Assembly (NCBI GenBank): GCA_035517615.1
Contig: DATIYM010000060.1
Location: 22,578 to 86,577 of the forward strand
Length of the DNA: 64,000 nucleotides
Direction of reading: 5' to 3'
Source of the DNA: AG25 sp035517615
GTDB lineage: Bacteria > Gemmatimonadota > Gemmatimonadetes > Gemmatimonadales > GWC2-71-9
Shown here: positions 25,823 to 34,417 of the stretch, piece by piece
Layout of the letters: each line of letters opens with the position of its first letter
Position numbering within the stretch: the first letter of the stretch is position 1
Notes under the pieces: generated by a model
The model's input: the letters and a program-made list of their open reading frames with translations, nothing else
Told to the model about the DNA's origin: nothing
The model's database searches: none
Program-made: the position numbers and the translations under genes

Positions 25823-26545
25823 ATGAAAACAACGCTGTGTGTCCTGGTCTCGGTACTGGCGCTTGGAGTAGCGGCGGTGTCAGCGGGCGCCCAGGAGCCG
25901 GCCGCCTCCACGGCCGAGATGGAAGCCATGGATTCAAGCGTCGCCATGTCGAGCGAGATGGCTCACGATGCCCACATGCGCATGACGGCCACGCGGCCGC
26001 CGAGTCGGGGCGATTCAGCTCGGGTGCGCGGACTGCTCGAGGAAATGCACCGAGCGCTCGGCAAGTACGAGGACGTGAGCGTGGCCGAAGCGGACGGGTT
26101 CCGGAGATTTCTCCCGGGTCTCAAGCAGCCGCTGTATCACTATACCAGCTGGCGGTGGGCACTCGAGGCGGCGTTCACGTTCAACCCCGACAAGCCAACG
26201 TCGCTGTTGTACCGCGAGCGCGCGGACGGCAGTCTCGAGCTCGTCGGGGCGATGTATACGGCGCCCGCGCGGGCGTCGGAAGACGAGCTCGACGCTCGCG
26301 TCCCACTGAGCCTGTTCCCCTGGCACCAGCACGTCAATTGGTGTCTACCGCCGCGCGCCGAGCCGGCGCGCTGGCGCGAGGTGCGCGACGGTATGCCCGT
26401 GTTCGGCCCCCGCTCCCCGATTGCGACGCGTGAGGCCTGCGAAGCGGTCGGCGGGCGGTTCGAACCGCGCGTGTTCGGCTGGATGGTGCATGTGTCGTGG
26501 GCGGCCGAGAGCGGTCACCCAACGACCGCCCTCGACCGCCGGTGA
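25823..26545 (+). CDS. Exported protein of unknown function
   Basis: A 240-residue protein with a clear signal peptide ending AGAQ (about residue 24). A Met/Ala-rich segment (about 25-60) is followed by a conserved-looking globular domain with YHYTSWRWALEAAFTFNPD, LVGAMYTAP and LFPWHQHVNWCLPP. The His/Trp/Met richness hints at metal or heme binding, but I do not recognise the family. The start is the ATG at 25823, with a G-run 4 bases upstream; the same frame continues far upstream only as antisense to the peptidase gene. Confidence 0.75.
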   Translation: MKTTLCVLVSVLALGVAAVSAGAQEPAASTAEMEAMDSSVAMSSEMAHDAHMRMTATRPPSRGDSARVRGLLEEMHRALGKYEDVSVAEADGFRRFLPGLKQPLYHYTSWRWALEAAFTFNPDKPTSLLYRERADGSLELVGAMYTAPARASEDELDARVPLSLFPWHQHVNWCLPPRAEPARWREVRDGMPVFGPRSPIATREACEAVGGRFEPRVFGWMVHVSWAAESGHPTTALDRR

Positions 26546-26563
26546 CCGCCTTCGAGCGGCCGT

Positions 26564-27016
26564 TCAATGCACCCCCGCCGGCACCGGTGCCTCGACGCCT
26601 TCCTTATAGACTGCGGCGCCGCTCACCGTGGCAATCGGCAGCTCGAAGAGTCCCACGAGGGTTCCCAACATGTAGAGGCGCTGCGGAAGCAATCCCATCG
26701 GCGCTTCGCCCAGGGCATGCAGCAATCCGATGAACAGCCACATGGCGAATCCGGCAATAACGGCGGTGCGGACGCCGGCGCCGTAGCGCGGGCGGATCGC
26801 TGCATACAGCCAGACGAGCGAGACGCCATAGAGAAAGTCCGTCACGACGAACCACGGCATCATCGTGTTCATGGGCGTGTGATTTCCGGCGGCGGCCATC
26901 GCCGCCTGGAAATCGCGCCCCAGCCACATGCCGAACACCACCATGTCCAGGAGATTCAACACTACGCCGGCCAAGAGCCCACCCAGCAGCACACGACCCC
27001 AATTCATTCGGCTCAT
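26564..27016 (-). CDS. Four-helix membrane protein of unknown function
   Basis: Starts at ATG 27016, with GAGGTG upstream. Of 150 residues, four hydrophobic segments lie near 7-28, 48-68, 78-100 and 108-130. The connecting loop HTPMNTMMPW is Met/His rich. No family recognised. It converges with the exported protein at 25823. Confidence 0.65.
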   Translation of the reverse strand: MSRMNWGRVLLGGLLAGVVLNLLDMVVFGMWLGRDFQAAMAAAGNHTPMNTMMPWFVVTDFLYGVSLVWLYAAIRPRYGAGVRTAVIAGFAMWLFIGLLHALGEAPMGLLPQRLYMLGTLVGLFELPIATVSGAAVYKEGVEAPVPAGVH

Positions 27017-27122
27017 AAGGCACCTCATCGTGGAGGGGAAAGCATGAGCGAACCAGGATCCAGCTCTTCGGCGTCCAAACATACCTCTCCCGGGCCTTCC
27101 TGCTCGGACTAGATTCACTGCC

Positions 27123-29420
27123 ATGTCACTCTCACATACTCTCGGATTTCCGCCGCTCGGACCAGCGCGCGAATTGAAGCGCGCCACCGAAGGGTTTTGG
27201 TCCGGCAAGCTCGGACAGGCAGAATTGATGCACGCCGGTGTCGAGCTTCGCGGCGCGCACTGGCGGCTGCAGCGCGACGCCGGAATCGGGCTCGTGCCGT
27301 CCAACGACTTCTCCTTCTACGATCGCATGCTCGATACCGCGGCCATGGTGGGCGCGGTGCCCGAGCGCTACGGCTGGACGGGCGATCAGGTGGACCTCGC
27401 CACGTACTTCGCCATGGCGCGAGGCGTGCAGAAGCCGGGTCGCGACGTGACGGCGATGGAAATGACCAAGTGGTTCGATACCAACTACCACTACATCGTT
27501 CCCGAATTCGAGCGCGGCCAGGAGTTCCGCGTCGCGTCGAACAAGGCAGTCCTGGAGTTCCAGGAAGCGAAAGCGCTCGGGATGATCACCAAGCCCGTGC
27601 TGATCGGGCCGCTCACCTTCGTGCTGCTTGGCAAGACCCGCTCCGACCGCTTCGACCGGCTCGAGCTGCTCGATGGCCTGCTGCCGGTGTACGCGCAGGT
27701 GCTGAACGAGCTCGTGTCCGCGGGGGCGCAATGGATCCAGATCGATGAGCCGTGCCTTGCCCTTGACCGGACCGACGCGGAGCGGGCGGCCTACGCGAAG
27801 GCGTATCGATTCCTGTCCGACCGCGTGCCGCGGGCCAAGCTCCTGCTCGCGACCTACTTCGCCGGTCTCGACGACAACCTGCGGGCGGCGCTCGCGCTGC
27901 CGGTGCAGGGCATCCACATCGATTGCGTCCGCGCACCCGCGCAGCTCGATTCGGTGCTCAAGGCGTGGCCCAAGGGACGCATCCTCTCCCTGGGAGTGGT
28001 CGATGGGCGAAACATCTGGAAGGCCGATCTCAATGCGGCGCTCGAGAAACTCGAGCGCGCGCAGGCGGCGGTGGGCAAAGACGCGTTGTGGGTCGCCCCC
28101 TCGTGCTCGCTGCTGCACACGCCGGTCGACCTCGATCTCGAAACGAAGCTCGATCCCGAGCTCAAGGGCTGGCTCGCGTTTGCCAAGCAGAAGCTTGGGG
28201 AGGTCGTGACGCTCACCCGCGCGCTGAACAACGGACGCCAGAGTGTGGCGGCGGAGCTCGAGTCCAATGGCCGCGCGGTCGCCAGCCGGCGCACGTCCAA
28301 GCGCATTCATAATCCCGCCGTCGAACGGAGGGTCAGGGCGGTCTCCGAGGGCGATTACCGGCGCGCGTCGGCATTCGCCGAGCGGCGCAAGAGCCAGGTC
28401 AAGCTCCCGCTGTATCCCACGACGACGATCGGCTCGTTCCCTCAGACCGCCGAGGTGCGCGCCGCGCGCAAGAAGCTGCACGATGGAAAGCTGACGCCGG
28501 CCGAATATGACGCGTTCATCGGCGAGCAGATCGTAAAGACGATCAAGTTGCAGGAGGAGCTGGGGCTCGACGTCCTGGTACACGGCGAATTCGAGCGCAA
28601 CGACATGGTGGAGTACTTCGGTGAGCAGCTCGAGGGATTCGCGTTCACCGAGCACGGCTGGGTGCAGTCGTACGGGACGCGCTACGTGAAGCCACCCATC
28701 ATCTTCGGCGACGTCTCCCGTCCCAAGCCGATGACGGTGCGCTGGAGCACCTTCGCACAGTCCAAGACAAAGAAGCCGGTGAAGGGGATGCTCACGGGTC
28801 CCGTGACCATTCTGCAGTGGTCGTTCGTCCGCGACGATCAGCCGCGCGCGGAAACGGCCAAGCAGATCGCCCTGGCGATTCGGGACGAGGTGCGGGATCT
28901 CGAGACTGCGGGCATCCGCGTCATCCAGATCGACGAGCCGGCCTTGCGGGAAGGCCTGCCGCTGCGCCGCTCCGACTGGGCCGCGTATCTCGACTGGGCG
29001 GTGAACGCATTCCGGCTCGCGACCGCCGGCGTCAAGAACGAGACCCAGATTCACACGCACATGTGTTACAGCGAATTCAACGACGTCATTCAGGTGATCG
29101 AGCGGATGGATGCCGACGCGATATCGATCGAGAGTGCGCGTTCGGGGTCGGAGCTGCTCGAGGCGTTCCGCGAATACAGCTATCCCAACGAGATCGGCCC
29201 CGGGGTCTACGACATCCATTCGCCGCGGGTGCCGAGTACCGCCGAGATCGTTGCCGCGCTGAACACCATGAAGGAAGTGCTCGAAGACGGGCAGATTTGG
29301 GTCAATCCCGATTGCGGGTTGAAGACCCGAGGCTGGGACGAAACGCTCGCGGCACTCCGGAACATGGTGCAGGCGGCCCGGCAGATGCGCACCGAGACAG
29401 GTGCGGCCCTGACCCACTGA
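27123..29420 (+). CDS. metE: Cobalamin-independent methionine synthase
   Basis: Transfers the methyl group of 5-methyltetrahydropteroyl-triglutamate to homocysteine. It is full length at 765 residues: N-terminal half (about 1-400) and catalytic C-terminal half beginning YPTTTIGSFPQT. Zinc ligands are visible in HTHMCYSEFND (His, Cys) and NPDCGLKTRGW (last Cys). The ATG has no clear ribosome binding site; TAGATT lies 7 bases upstream, which would suit a leaderless transcript. No cobalamin or SAM riboswitch was recognised upstream. Confidence 0.95.
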   Translation: MSLSHTLGFPPLGPARELKRATEGFWSGKLGQAELMHAGVELRGAHWRLQRDAGIGLVPSNDFSFYDRMLDTAAMVGAVPERYGWTGDQVDLATYFAMARGVQKPGRDVTAMEMTKWFDTNYHYIVPEFERGQEFRVASNKAVLEFQEAKALGMITKPVLIGPLTFVLLGKTRSDRFDRLELLDGLLPVYAQVLNELVSAGAQWIQIDEPCLALDRTDAERAAYAKAYRFLSDRVPRAKLLLATYFAGLDDNLRAALALPVQGIHIDCVRAPAQLDSVLKAWPKGRILSLGVVDGRNIWKADLNAALEKLERAQAAVGKDALWVAPSCSLLHTPVDLDLETKLDPELKGWLAFAKQKLGEVVTLTRALNNGRQSVAAELESNGRAVASRRTSKRIHNPAVERRVRAVSEGDYRRASAFAERRKSQVKLPLYPTTTIGSFPQTAEVRAARKKLHDGKLTPAEYDAFIGEQIVKTIKLQEELGLDVLVHGEFERNDMVEYFGEQLEGFAFTEHGWVQSYGTRYVKPPIIFGDVSRPKPMTVRWSTFAQSKTKKPVKGMLTGPVTILQWSFVRDDQPRAETAKQIALAIRDEVRDLETAGIRVIQIDEPALREGLPLRRSDWAAYLDWAVNAFRLATAGVKNETQIHTHMCYSEFNDVIQVIERMDADAISIESARSGSELLEAFREYSYPNEIGPGVYDIHSPRVPSTAEIVAALNTMKEVLEDGQIWVNPDCGLKTRGWDETLAALRNMVQAARQMRTETGAALTH

Positions 29421-29437
29421 AGGGGTTATAATACAGC

Positions 29438-30052
29438 ATGGCAAACGCGGAAATCCGGATCACGGCGGAGCCGATCGACAACACCCGCTGCAAGTTCGTC
29501 GTGAGCCAGCCGGTGTACGCCGGGATCCGGCGGTTTCAATCCCCCGCGGAGGCGAACGGCTCGCCGCTCGCCGAGGCGATTTTCGGGATTCCGGGCGCCG
29601 GAGTCACCGAAGTCATCGTGTCCTCCAATATCGTCACCGTGGCGAAGGAGAGTCCCACGCCCTGGACGGCGCTGGGACGCTCGGTCGGGTCGGCGATCCG
29701 CGGCGCGATCGGGGCGGACGCGGTCCGGCCCAAGGCGTCGCGAGCGGCCACGACCGGCGATGATGACGTCGATGATGACGTACTGTACGAGAAGGTGGCG
29801 CAGCTGTTCGAGTCGCGGGTCAACCCGATGGTGGCGCGGCACGGGGGCTCCGTCGAGCTGATCGACGTCCAGGACCGGACCGTCATGCTCCGTATGGGCG
29901 GCGGATGCCAGGGATGCGGAATGGCCGATGTCACCCTGCGCCAGGGCATCGAAGCGATGCTGCACGAGCACGTGCCCGGCGTGGAAGGCATCGTGGACGT
30001 GACGGATCACTCCGCGGGGTCGAACCCCTACTTCTCCGCCGCAAAGAAATAA
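29438..30052 (+). CDS. Nfu-type iron-sulfur cluster carrier
   Basis: Delivers Fe-S clusters to target enzymes. The 204-residue protein has an N-terminal Nfu_N-like domain (about 1-90, PAEANGSPLAEAIFGIPG) and a C-terminal NifU domain with GGGCQGCGMAD, the C-x-x-C cluster site. An acidic linker joins them. TATAAT lies 5 bases before the ATG, so the transcript may be leaderless; AAGGGG further upstream could serve on a read-through message. Confidence 0.88.
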   Translation: MANAEIRITAEPIDNTRCKFVVSQPVYAGIRRFQSPAEANGSPLAEAIFGIPGAGVTEVIVSSNIVTVAKESPTPWTALGRSVGSAIRGAIGADAVRPKASRAATTGDDDVDDDVLYEKVAQLFESRVNPMVARHGGSVELIDVQDRTVMLRMGGGCQGCGMADVTLRQGIEAMLHEHVPGVEGIVDVTDHSAGSNPYFSAAKK

Positions 30053-31290
30053 GCAGGCTCCTCCTTCTCCTGCCGTCCGCGACCTACCGCGCCACGGCAT
30101 TCGTCGAAGCGGCGCGACGGCTCGGCATCCAGCTCAGCGTGGCCTCGGAACGACCCAGCACGTTCGAGCGCGCGCAACCCAGCGGTCTCCTCACCCTTGA
30201 TTTCTCGGACCCGGAACGCGCGGCCAGCCAGGCCGTGACCTTCGCGCGCGAATATCCCATCGATGGTGTGCTCGGGGTGGATGATGATACCTCGGTGTTG
30301 GCGGCGGCGATCGCGGCTCGGCTCGGGCTTCGGGGAAACAGCGTACCGGCCGCGGTACGAGCGCGCGACAAACTCGAACAACGGATTTGGCTCGAGCGTG
30401 CGGGCGTTCGGGTGCCCGGCTTTGCGGCGCACCCGGTCGCTGCGGATGCGGAGCAACTGGGCGCGATGGTTCGCTATCCCGTCGTATTGAAGCCGCTCCG
30501 GCTGGCCGCCTCGCGTGGCGTGATCCGCGCCAATGCACCCGGTGACTTCGTCGCCGCCTGGGACCGCGTGCGCGCCATCCTGGCGGAGCCCGACGTCGCC
30601 GCGTGCGGTGCGGCAGCCCGTCAAATTCTGGTCGAAGATTTCATCTCGGGTCGCGAGACCGCCGTCGAGGGCCTGCTGCGGGGCGGCCTGCTCCAGGTGT
30701 TCGCGATTTTCGACAAACCGGACCCGCTCGAGGGGCCGTTCTTCGAAGAAACGATCTACGTCACCCCGTCGCGGCTCGAGCACGACGTGCAGCGCGAAAT
30801 CGAACGCACCGTGCAGGCGGCCGCGCGTGCGCTCGAGCTGACGGAGGGAGCGGTCCACGCCGAGCTGCGCTGCAATGACGCAGGCGTGTGGCTGATCGAG
30901 CTCGCCGCGCGTCCGATCGGCGGGCGGTGCAGCTCGGCATTACGGTTCGACGTCGGGGGGAACGGGGAGGCGACGCTCGAGGAGATCTTGATTCGTCATG
31001 CCGTGGGCGAATCACTCCCAGCCGTTCGAAGGGAAGATCAGGCGTCAGGCGTGATGATGATTCCCGTTCCTGGGAGCGGAGTGCTGCGGGAGGTGCGCGG
31101 CATCGACGCCGCGCGTGGGGTGCCGCTCGTGTCGGCGCTCGAAATCACGGCCCACAAGGGCGAGCGGCTGGTGCCGTGGCCCGAAGGCGCTCGCTATCCC
31201 GGGTTCATTTTCGCGCGCGGCGCCCAGCCCGCGGCGGTTGAGGCGGCGCTGCGCGCCGCGCACGCCCGCCTCGACTTCATTCTGGAGTAG
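30049..31290 (+). CDS. ATP-grasp domain protein (carboxylate-amine ligase type)
   Basis: About 413 residues of the CarB-like ATP-grasp fold: N-terminal Rossmann-like strand (RLLLLLPSATYRATAF), central ATP-binding part (RDKLEQRIWLERAGV; YPVVLKPLRLAASRGV; ILVEDFISGRETAVEG) and the acidic metal loop near HAELRCNDAG. The substrate is unknown. The start is a problem: the first strand needs a start near 30049-30058, but no ATG, GTG or TTG is there. ATA at 30049, overlapping the previous stop, or CTG at 30070 are the options. Confidence 0.75.
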   Translation: MSRLLLLLPSATYRATAFVEAARRLGIQLSVASERPSTFERAQPSGLLTLDFSDPERAASQAVTFAREYPIDGVLGVDDDTSVLAAAIAARLGLRGNSVPAAVRARDKLEQRIWLERAGVRVPGFAAHPVAADAEQLGAMVRYPVVLKPLRLAASRGVIRANAPGDFVAAWDRVRAILAEPDVAACGAAARQILVEDFISGRETAVEGLLRGGLLQVFAIFDKPDPLEGPFFEETIYVTPSRLEHDVQREIERTVQAAARALELTEGAVHAELRCNDAGVWLIELAARPIGGRCSSALRFDVGGNGEATLEEILIRHAVGESLPAVRREDQASGVMMIPVPGSGVLREVRGIDAARGVPLVSALEITAHKGERLVPWPEGARYPGFIFARGAQPAAVEAALRAAHARLDFILE

Positions 31291-32115
31291 TTAGGACGCG
31301 ACGGCCAAGCACTCGAGCCAGTTGCGTGGCACCGTCTCGAATCCGGTCTCGTCGAGTGCACGCCGCAACCCTTCTTTCAACGCCTCCGCGCCCTGCTCGA
31401 GCGGCACGCCGGGCAGCGCGCCTTCGATGAACAGGGAGAAACGGCCGATGTCCTCGAGGCTCTGCGGCGTCATCTGCACGCGGACCAGCTCGATGGTCGG
31501 CCGGCGAAATCCCTCCTGCACGCACAGCGTCGCGTACTCCTCGGCCGTGAGGAACGTGCGGGCGGTTGCCTTTGACTCGTGCTGGACGTCGATCCCGCGT
31601 TCGCGAAGCACCTGCACCGCACGGACGACCCAGCGGCGCCAGAACCCGGTTGTGCCCTCGACGTAAGCCCCGTTGAAAAACGTGGTATTGAAGGCGAGCA
31701 CGCCTCCGCGCCTGAGCACTTTGCGGACTTCGCTCACCACCCGTGCCTTGTCGGGCACGAGATGGATGGCGTTGCAGAAGATCACCGCATCCGCCGACGG
31801 CACGAGCCGCGACAGCCACTCGGCTGAGCCCTCCACGAACTCCGCCACGCGGGACTTGATGGCCCCACGCGCTCGCTCGAGCGCCGAGGGCGACGGATCG
31901 ACCCCGATCACCCGCACGTCGGAACGGCGCTCCAGCCGGTCGACGATCAGCTGCGTGACCGCTCCGGGGCCGCAACCCAGATCGACGAACGTCCGCCGCG
32001 TGGGCGAGATGACTCGTTCTACGATCCAGCGGTTGACGTCGGTGAAGAAGGGATGGCGGGTAAACGGAGTGAAGGAAAAGCGATCTGCTTCGGCGTCGAT
32101 GTGCCCTGCTGTCAT
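31291..32115 (-). CDS. Class I SAM-dependent methyltransferase
   Basis: A 274-residue methyltransferase with motif I DLGCGPGAVTQL, the acidic end of strand 2 in VIGVDPSP, and DAVIFCNAIHLV as motif IV. The Methyltransf_11-like core (about 40-150) is followed by a C-terminal domain probably shaping the substrate pocket. Substrate unknown. Its stop abuts the stop of the convergent ATP-grasp gene with no spacer. Confidence 0.82.
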   Translation of the reverse strand: MTAGHIDAEADRFSFTPFTRHPFFTDVNRWIVERVISPTRRTFVDLGCGPGAVTQLIVDRLERRSDVRVIGVDPSPSALERARGAIKSRVAEFVEGSAEWLSRLVPSADAVIFCNAIHLVPDKARVVSEVRKVLRRGGVLAFNTTFFNGAYVEGTTGFWRRWVVRAVQVLRERGIDVQHESKATARTFLTAEEYATLCVQEGFRRPTIELVRVQMTPQSLEDIGRFSLFIEGALPGVPLEQGAEALKEGLRRALDETGFETVPRNWLECLAVAS

Positions 32116-32183
32116 TCGGACCTCGGGTTCAAGTCGGCCGGCCGGAGCATAGACTTACAAGTGACAGCGGGATGGACGGTTCG

Positions 32184-32678
32184 TCAAGGACCACCGCTGG
32201 TCAGGTCGTGGACCGTGACGACCTGCATGATCTTCACCCGGCGCTTGCCCATGGGGAGCGCCAGGTTAACGGTATCGCCGGTGCGGCCACCGAGCAGCGC
32301 TTTGCCGAGGGGCGAGGCCATCGAGACCGGCATTTCGTCATTATCCTCGCTGCCTTCGATGAACTCGCCCAGGGTCAGCGCGTAGATCTCCTGTTTCTTC
32401 GTCTCGAGATCCTGCACGGTCACCCGCGAGCCGAATCCGACGCGATCCCGTGGGATGTCCTTCTCGGAGACCCCCGACAGCTTCGCGAGCCGGGCGCGCA
32501 GGTGCGAAGCCCGTGCCTGCGCGAACTGCTGGCGTTCGAGCGCCGCCTTGTACTCTGAGTTCTCCCGCAGGTCGCCGTGCGCGCGCGCTTTCTCGATCTC
32601 CTTCGGAAGAACGAAGTTGATCTCGTGATTCAGCCGCTCGACTTCCGCCTGCAACTTGGTCTTGAGCTCGTCAATCAT
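32184..32678 (-). CDS. greA: Transcription elongation factor GreA
   Basis: Rescues backtracked RNA polymerase by stimulating transcript cleavage. The 164-residue protein has an N-terminal coiled coil with the acidic tip (AHGDLRENSEYKAA) and a C-terminal FKBP-like domain (ASPLGKALLGGRTGDTV). It is divergent from the Mrp-like ATPase gene. Confidence 0.95.
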   Translation of the reverse strand: MIDELKTKLQAEVERLNHEINFVLPKEIEKARAHGDLRENSEYKAALERQQFAQARASHLRARLAKLSGVSEKDIPRDRVGFGSRVTVQDLETKKQEIYALTLGEFIEGSEDNDEMPVSMASPLGKALLGGRTGDTVNLALPMGKRRVKIMQVVTVHDLTSGGP

Positions 32679-32701
32679 AGCGAGAACGTGGGAACCTAGG
32701 C

Positions 32702-32707
32702 ATTATA
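32702..32707 (-). promoter_or_regulatory. Perfect -10 box upstream of greA
   Basis: TATAAT on the minus strand, 23 bases before the greA ATG, in the 37-base gap between greA and the Mrp-like gene. No good -35 box is visible at 16-18 bases. Confidence 0.45.
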
Positions 32708-32715
32708 CGGCGATT

Positions 32716-33513
32716 ATGCCACTCGATATCAGGACTTATCACGATCTGACGGAGCCGGATCGCTCCGGCTTGGCCGAACAGATCGGCGTCCAGCGGCGCC
32801 GTCTAGCTCAAAGGATGGAGTCGGTGCGCCGCGTCGTGGCGGTCATGAGTGGCAAGGGAGGCGTAGGGAAGAGCTTCGTGACCGCCCTCGTGGCGCGCGC
32901 CATCGCGCGAGGCGGCCGCACCGCCGGGGTGCTGGACGCGGACCTGAACGGGCCCACCCAGGCGCGGCTCCTGTGGCGCGAAGCCGGGGACGGTCCGCGC
33001 CCGCCGCTCACGATACGCGAGGGAGCGGTAATCCCTGCCGTGGGGATCGACGGCGTGCGGTTCGTGTCCACCGATCTGTTGCTCGCGGACGGGCAGCCGC
33101 TCGCGTTTCGCGGCCCGGACGCCGACCGGTTCGTGTGGCGCGGAGCCATGGAGGCCGCCGCGCTACGCGAGCTGCTCGCCGACGTGGCGTGGGGAACGAC
33201 CGACGTCCTCCTGATCGACCTCCCACCCGGACTCGGGCGGTTTGAAGAACTCTCCGATCTGCTCGGCGCGCCGCCCGCTGTCCTCACGGTCACGATCCCA
33301 ACGATCGAGTCGCGCGACGCCGTGCGGCGGGCGCTGCGAGCGGCGACGGCGCGCGGCGCCCAGCTGCTGGGCATCATCGAGAACATGACCGGTGGAAAAT
33401 TCGAGGGGACCGCGGGAGAGGACCTCGCCCGGGAATTCGGGCTCGAGCTCCTGGCCCGGGTGCCATGGCAGCCATCCCAGGAAATCTGGGACACGCTGGG
33501 GAGTCGTCTGTGA
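32716..33513 (+). CDS. Mrp/NBP35-like P-loop ATPase
   Basis: A 265-residue member of the MinD/Mrp class, thought to carry or assemble Fe-S clusters. The deviant Walker A is SGKGGVGKS; DADLNGPTQA and LLIDLPPGLG follow. The usual N-terminal MIP18 domain is missing and is replaced by a short helical segment. The conserved C-x-x-C of classical Mrp is not evident. Its stop overlaps the GTG of the next gene, and the following genes encode a zinc-ribbon protein and a ferredoxin, so the trio may act together in cofactor delivery. Confidence 0.87.
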   Translation: MPLDIRTYHDLTEPDRSGLAEQIGVQRRRLAQRMESVRRVVAVMSGKGGVGKSFVTALVARAIARGGRTAGVLDADLNGPTQARLLWREAGDGPRPPLTIREGAVIPAVGIDGVRFVSTDLLLADGQPLAFRGPDADRFVWRGAMEAAALRELLADVAWGTTDVLLIDLPPGLGRFEELSDLLGAPPAVLTVTIPTIESRDAVRRALRAATARGAQLLGIIENMTGGKFEGTAGEDLAREFGLELLARVPWQPSQEIWDTLGSRL

Positions 33514-33959
33514 AGTTCCTGTGCGTGGAGTGCGATCGGCAGATGAGCTTCGAGGAGCGTGCGCTTCCGGGCGACGGGACGCTCGCGGCCGTATTTCGCT
33601 GCCCCGCCTGCGGCCGCGTGGTCGCGATGCTGACGAATCCGATGGAGACTCAGCTGGTCGCGTCTCTGGGTGTGAAAATCGGCGGATCGACGATCGAGAG
33701 CCAGCCGCTCGAGATGATCCGTTCGAGCGTCGCGACCGGCCGCGAAACCGCGTTCGAAGAGCGCGAGCCGCCGAGCCGCAGCTCCGCCGCTCCGACCTGG
33801 TCACCAGAGGCTCAGGATCGCTTGACCCGCGTTCCCAGCTTCGTTCGCGGCATGGTGAAGAAGATCTACACGGAGTACGCGCGCGACCGCGGCATAGAGG
33901 AGATCACGCCGGCGCTGATGGACACCGCGCGAACGGAGCTCGGCCTCGAGGGGATGTGA
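33510..33959 (+). CDS. Zinc-ribbon protein with C-terminal PCP_red domain
   Basis: A 149-residue protein. It begins at GTG 33510, overlapping the previous stop (GTGA). Cys 5, 8, 31 and 34 form a zinc ribbon or rubredoxin-like site (C-V-E-C and C-P-A-C). Residues about 103-147 match the small PCP_red helical domain (RVPSFVRGMVKKIYTEYARD; EITPALMDTAR), known from the C-terminus of the BchB subunit of light-independent protochlorophyllide reductase. Its role outside that enzyme is unclear. Two more proteins with this domain lie within 4 kb. Confidence 0.78.
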   Translation: MKFLCVECDRQMSFEERALPGDGTLAAVFRCPACGRVVAMLTNPMETQLVASLGVKIGGSTIESQPLEMIRSSVATGRETAFEEREPPSRSSAAPTWSPEAQDRLTRVPSFVRGMVKKIYTEYARDRGIEEITPALMDTARTELGLEGM

Positions 33960-34219
33960 GCGCCGCGGAAGAACGCGTGGTGCACGGGCTCAGGATTGTG
34001 ATCGACCGTGATCAGTGCGTGGGATTCGGCGATTGCGTGAAGGAAGCGCCTGAGGGTTTCAGATTGGACGACGCGACGATCGTCGTGTTCACCGAGCCCG
34101 AGGGCGTGGAGCGCGAGCGGCTGCTCCGCGCCTGCGACATTTGCCCCGTGGATGCCATCACCGTATGGGACGAAACCGGTCGGCAAATCGTCCCTCCCCC
34201 CAGTTTTCGCGAGCCTTGA
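33956..34219 (+). CDS. Small ferredoxin
   Basis: Starts at GTG 33956, overlapping the preceding stop by 4 bases. The 87-residue protein has RDQCVGFGDCVKEAPEGF, then ACDICPVDAI near the C-terminus. The C-x5-C plus C-x-x-C-P arrangement indicates one [3Fe-4S] or [4Fe-4S] cluster, of the type often paired with oxidoreductases or P450s. It is the last gene of the Mrp-zinc-ribbon-ferredoxin trio; its stop overlaps the -35 box of the next promoter. Confidence 0.85.
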   Translation: MSAAEERVVHGLRIVIDRDQCVGFGDCVKEAPEGFRLDDATIVVFTEPEGVERERLLRACDICPVDAITVWDETGRQIVPPPSFREP

Positions 34220-34244
34220 CAGCGCTCGTATCAGGGGCCATAAT
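34216..34244 (+). promoter_or_regulatory. Strong sigma-70-like promoter of the respiratory operon
   Basis: A perfect TTGACA (34216-34221) and CATAAT (34239-34244) are 17 bases apart; the best consensus match I found in the window. Transcription would begin near 34251 and give a leader of about 165 bases before GTG 34418. Confidence 0.8.
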
Positions 34245-34253
34245 CGCCCAGCA

Positions 34254-34279
34254 GTTTGTGTTTTTTTTCACAAGCAAAC
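34254..34279 (+). promoter_or_regulatory. Hairpin with T8 loop in the respiratory operon leader
   Basis: TTGTG and CACAA (34256-34260 and 34269-34273) enclose eight T; a bulged extension can pair GTT with AAC. It lies at the very 5' end of the predicted leader. The rest of the leader to 34417 is GC-rich and shows nothing clear. Confidence 0.4.
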
Positions 34280-34417
34280 AGTAATCTAGACGCGACGGCC
34301 CCACGCCGTCGCCGCCGTGCGCCCGCGATTCCCCCCTTCGGACTACCGCCCCCGTGCGTCCGGGCGGGCCGGAGTTCGTGCGCGCCGGCACTGGACCCCA
34401 AATCGCCCGAGGTGCCG

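Noticed and set aside
27017..27122. Possible SAM or cobalamin riboswitch before metE
   Set aside because: The gap is only about 105 bases and lacks the conserved cores of either class; a leaderless start fits better.
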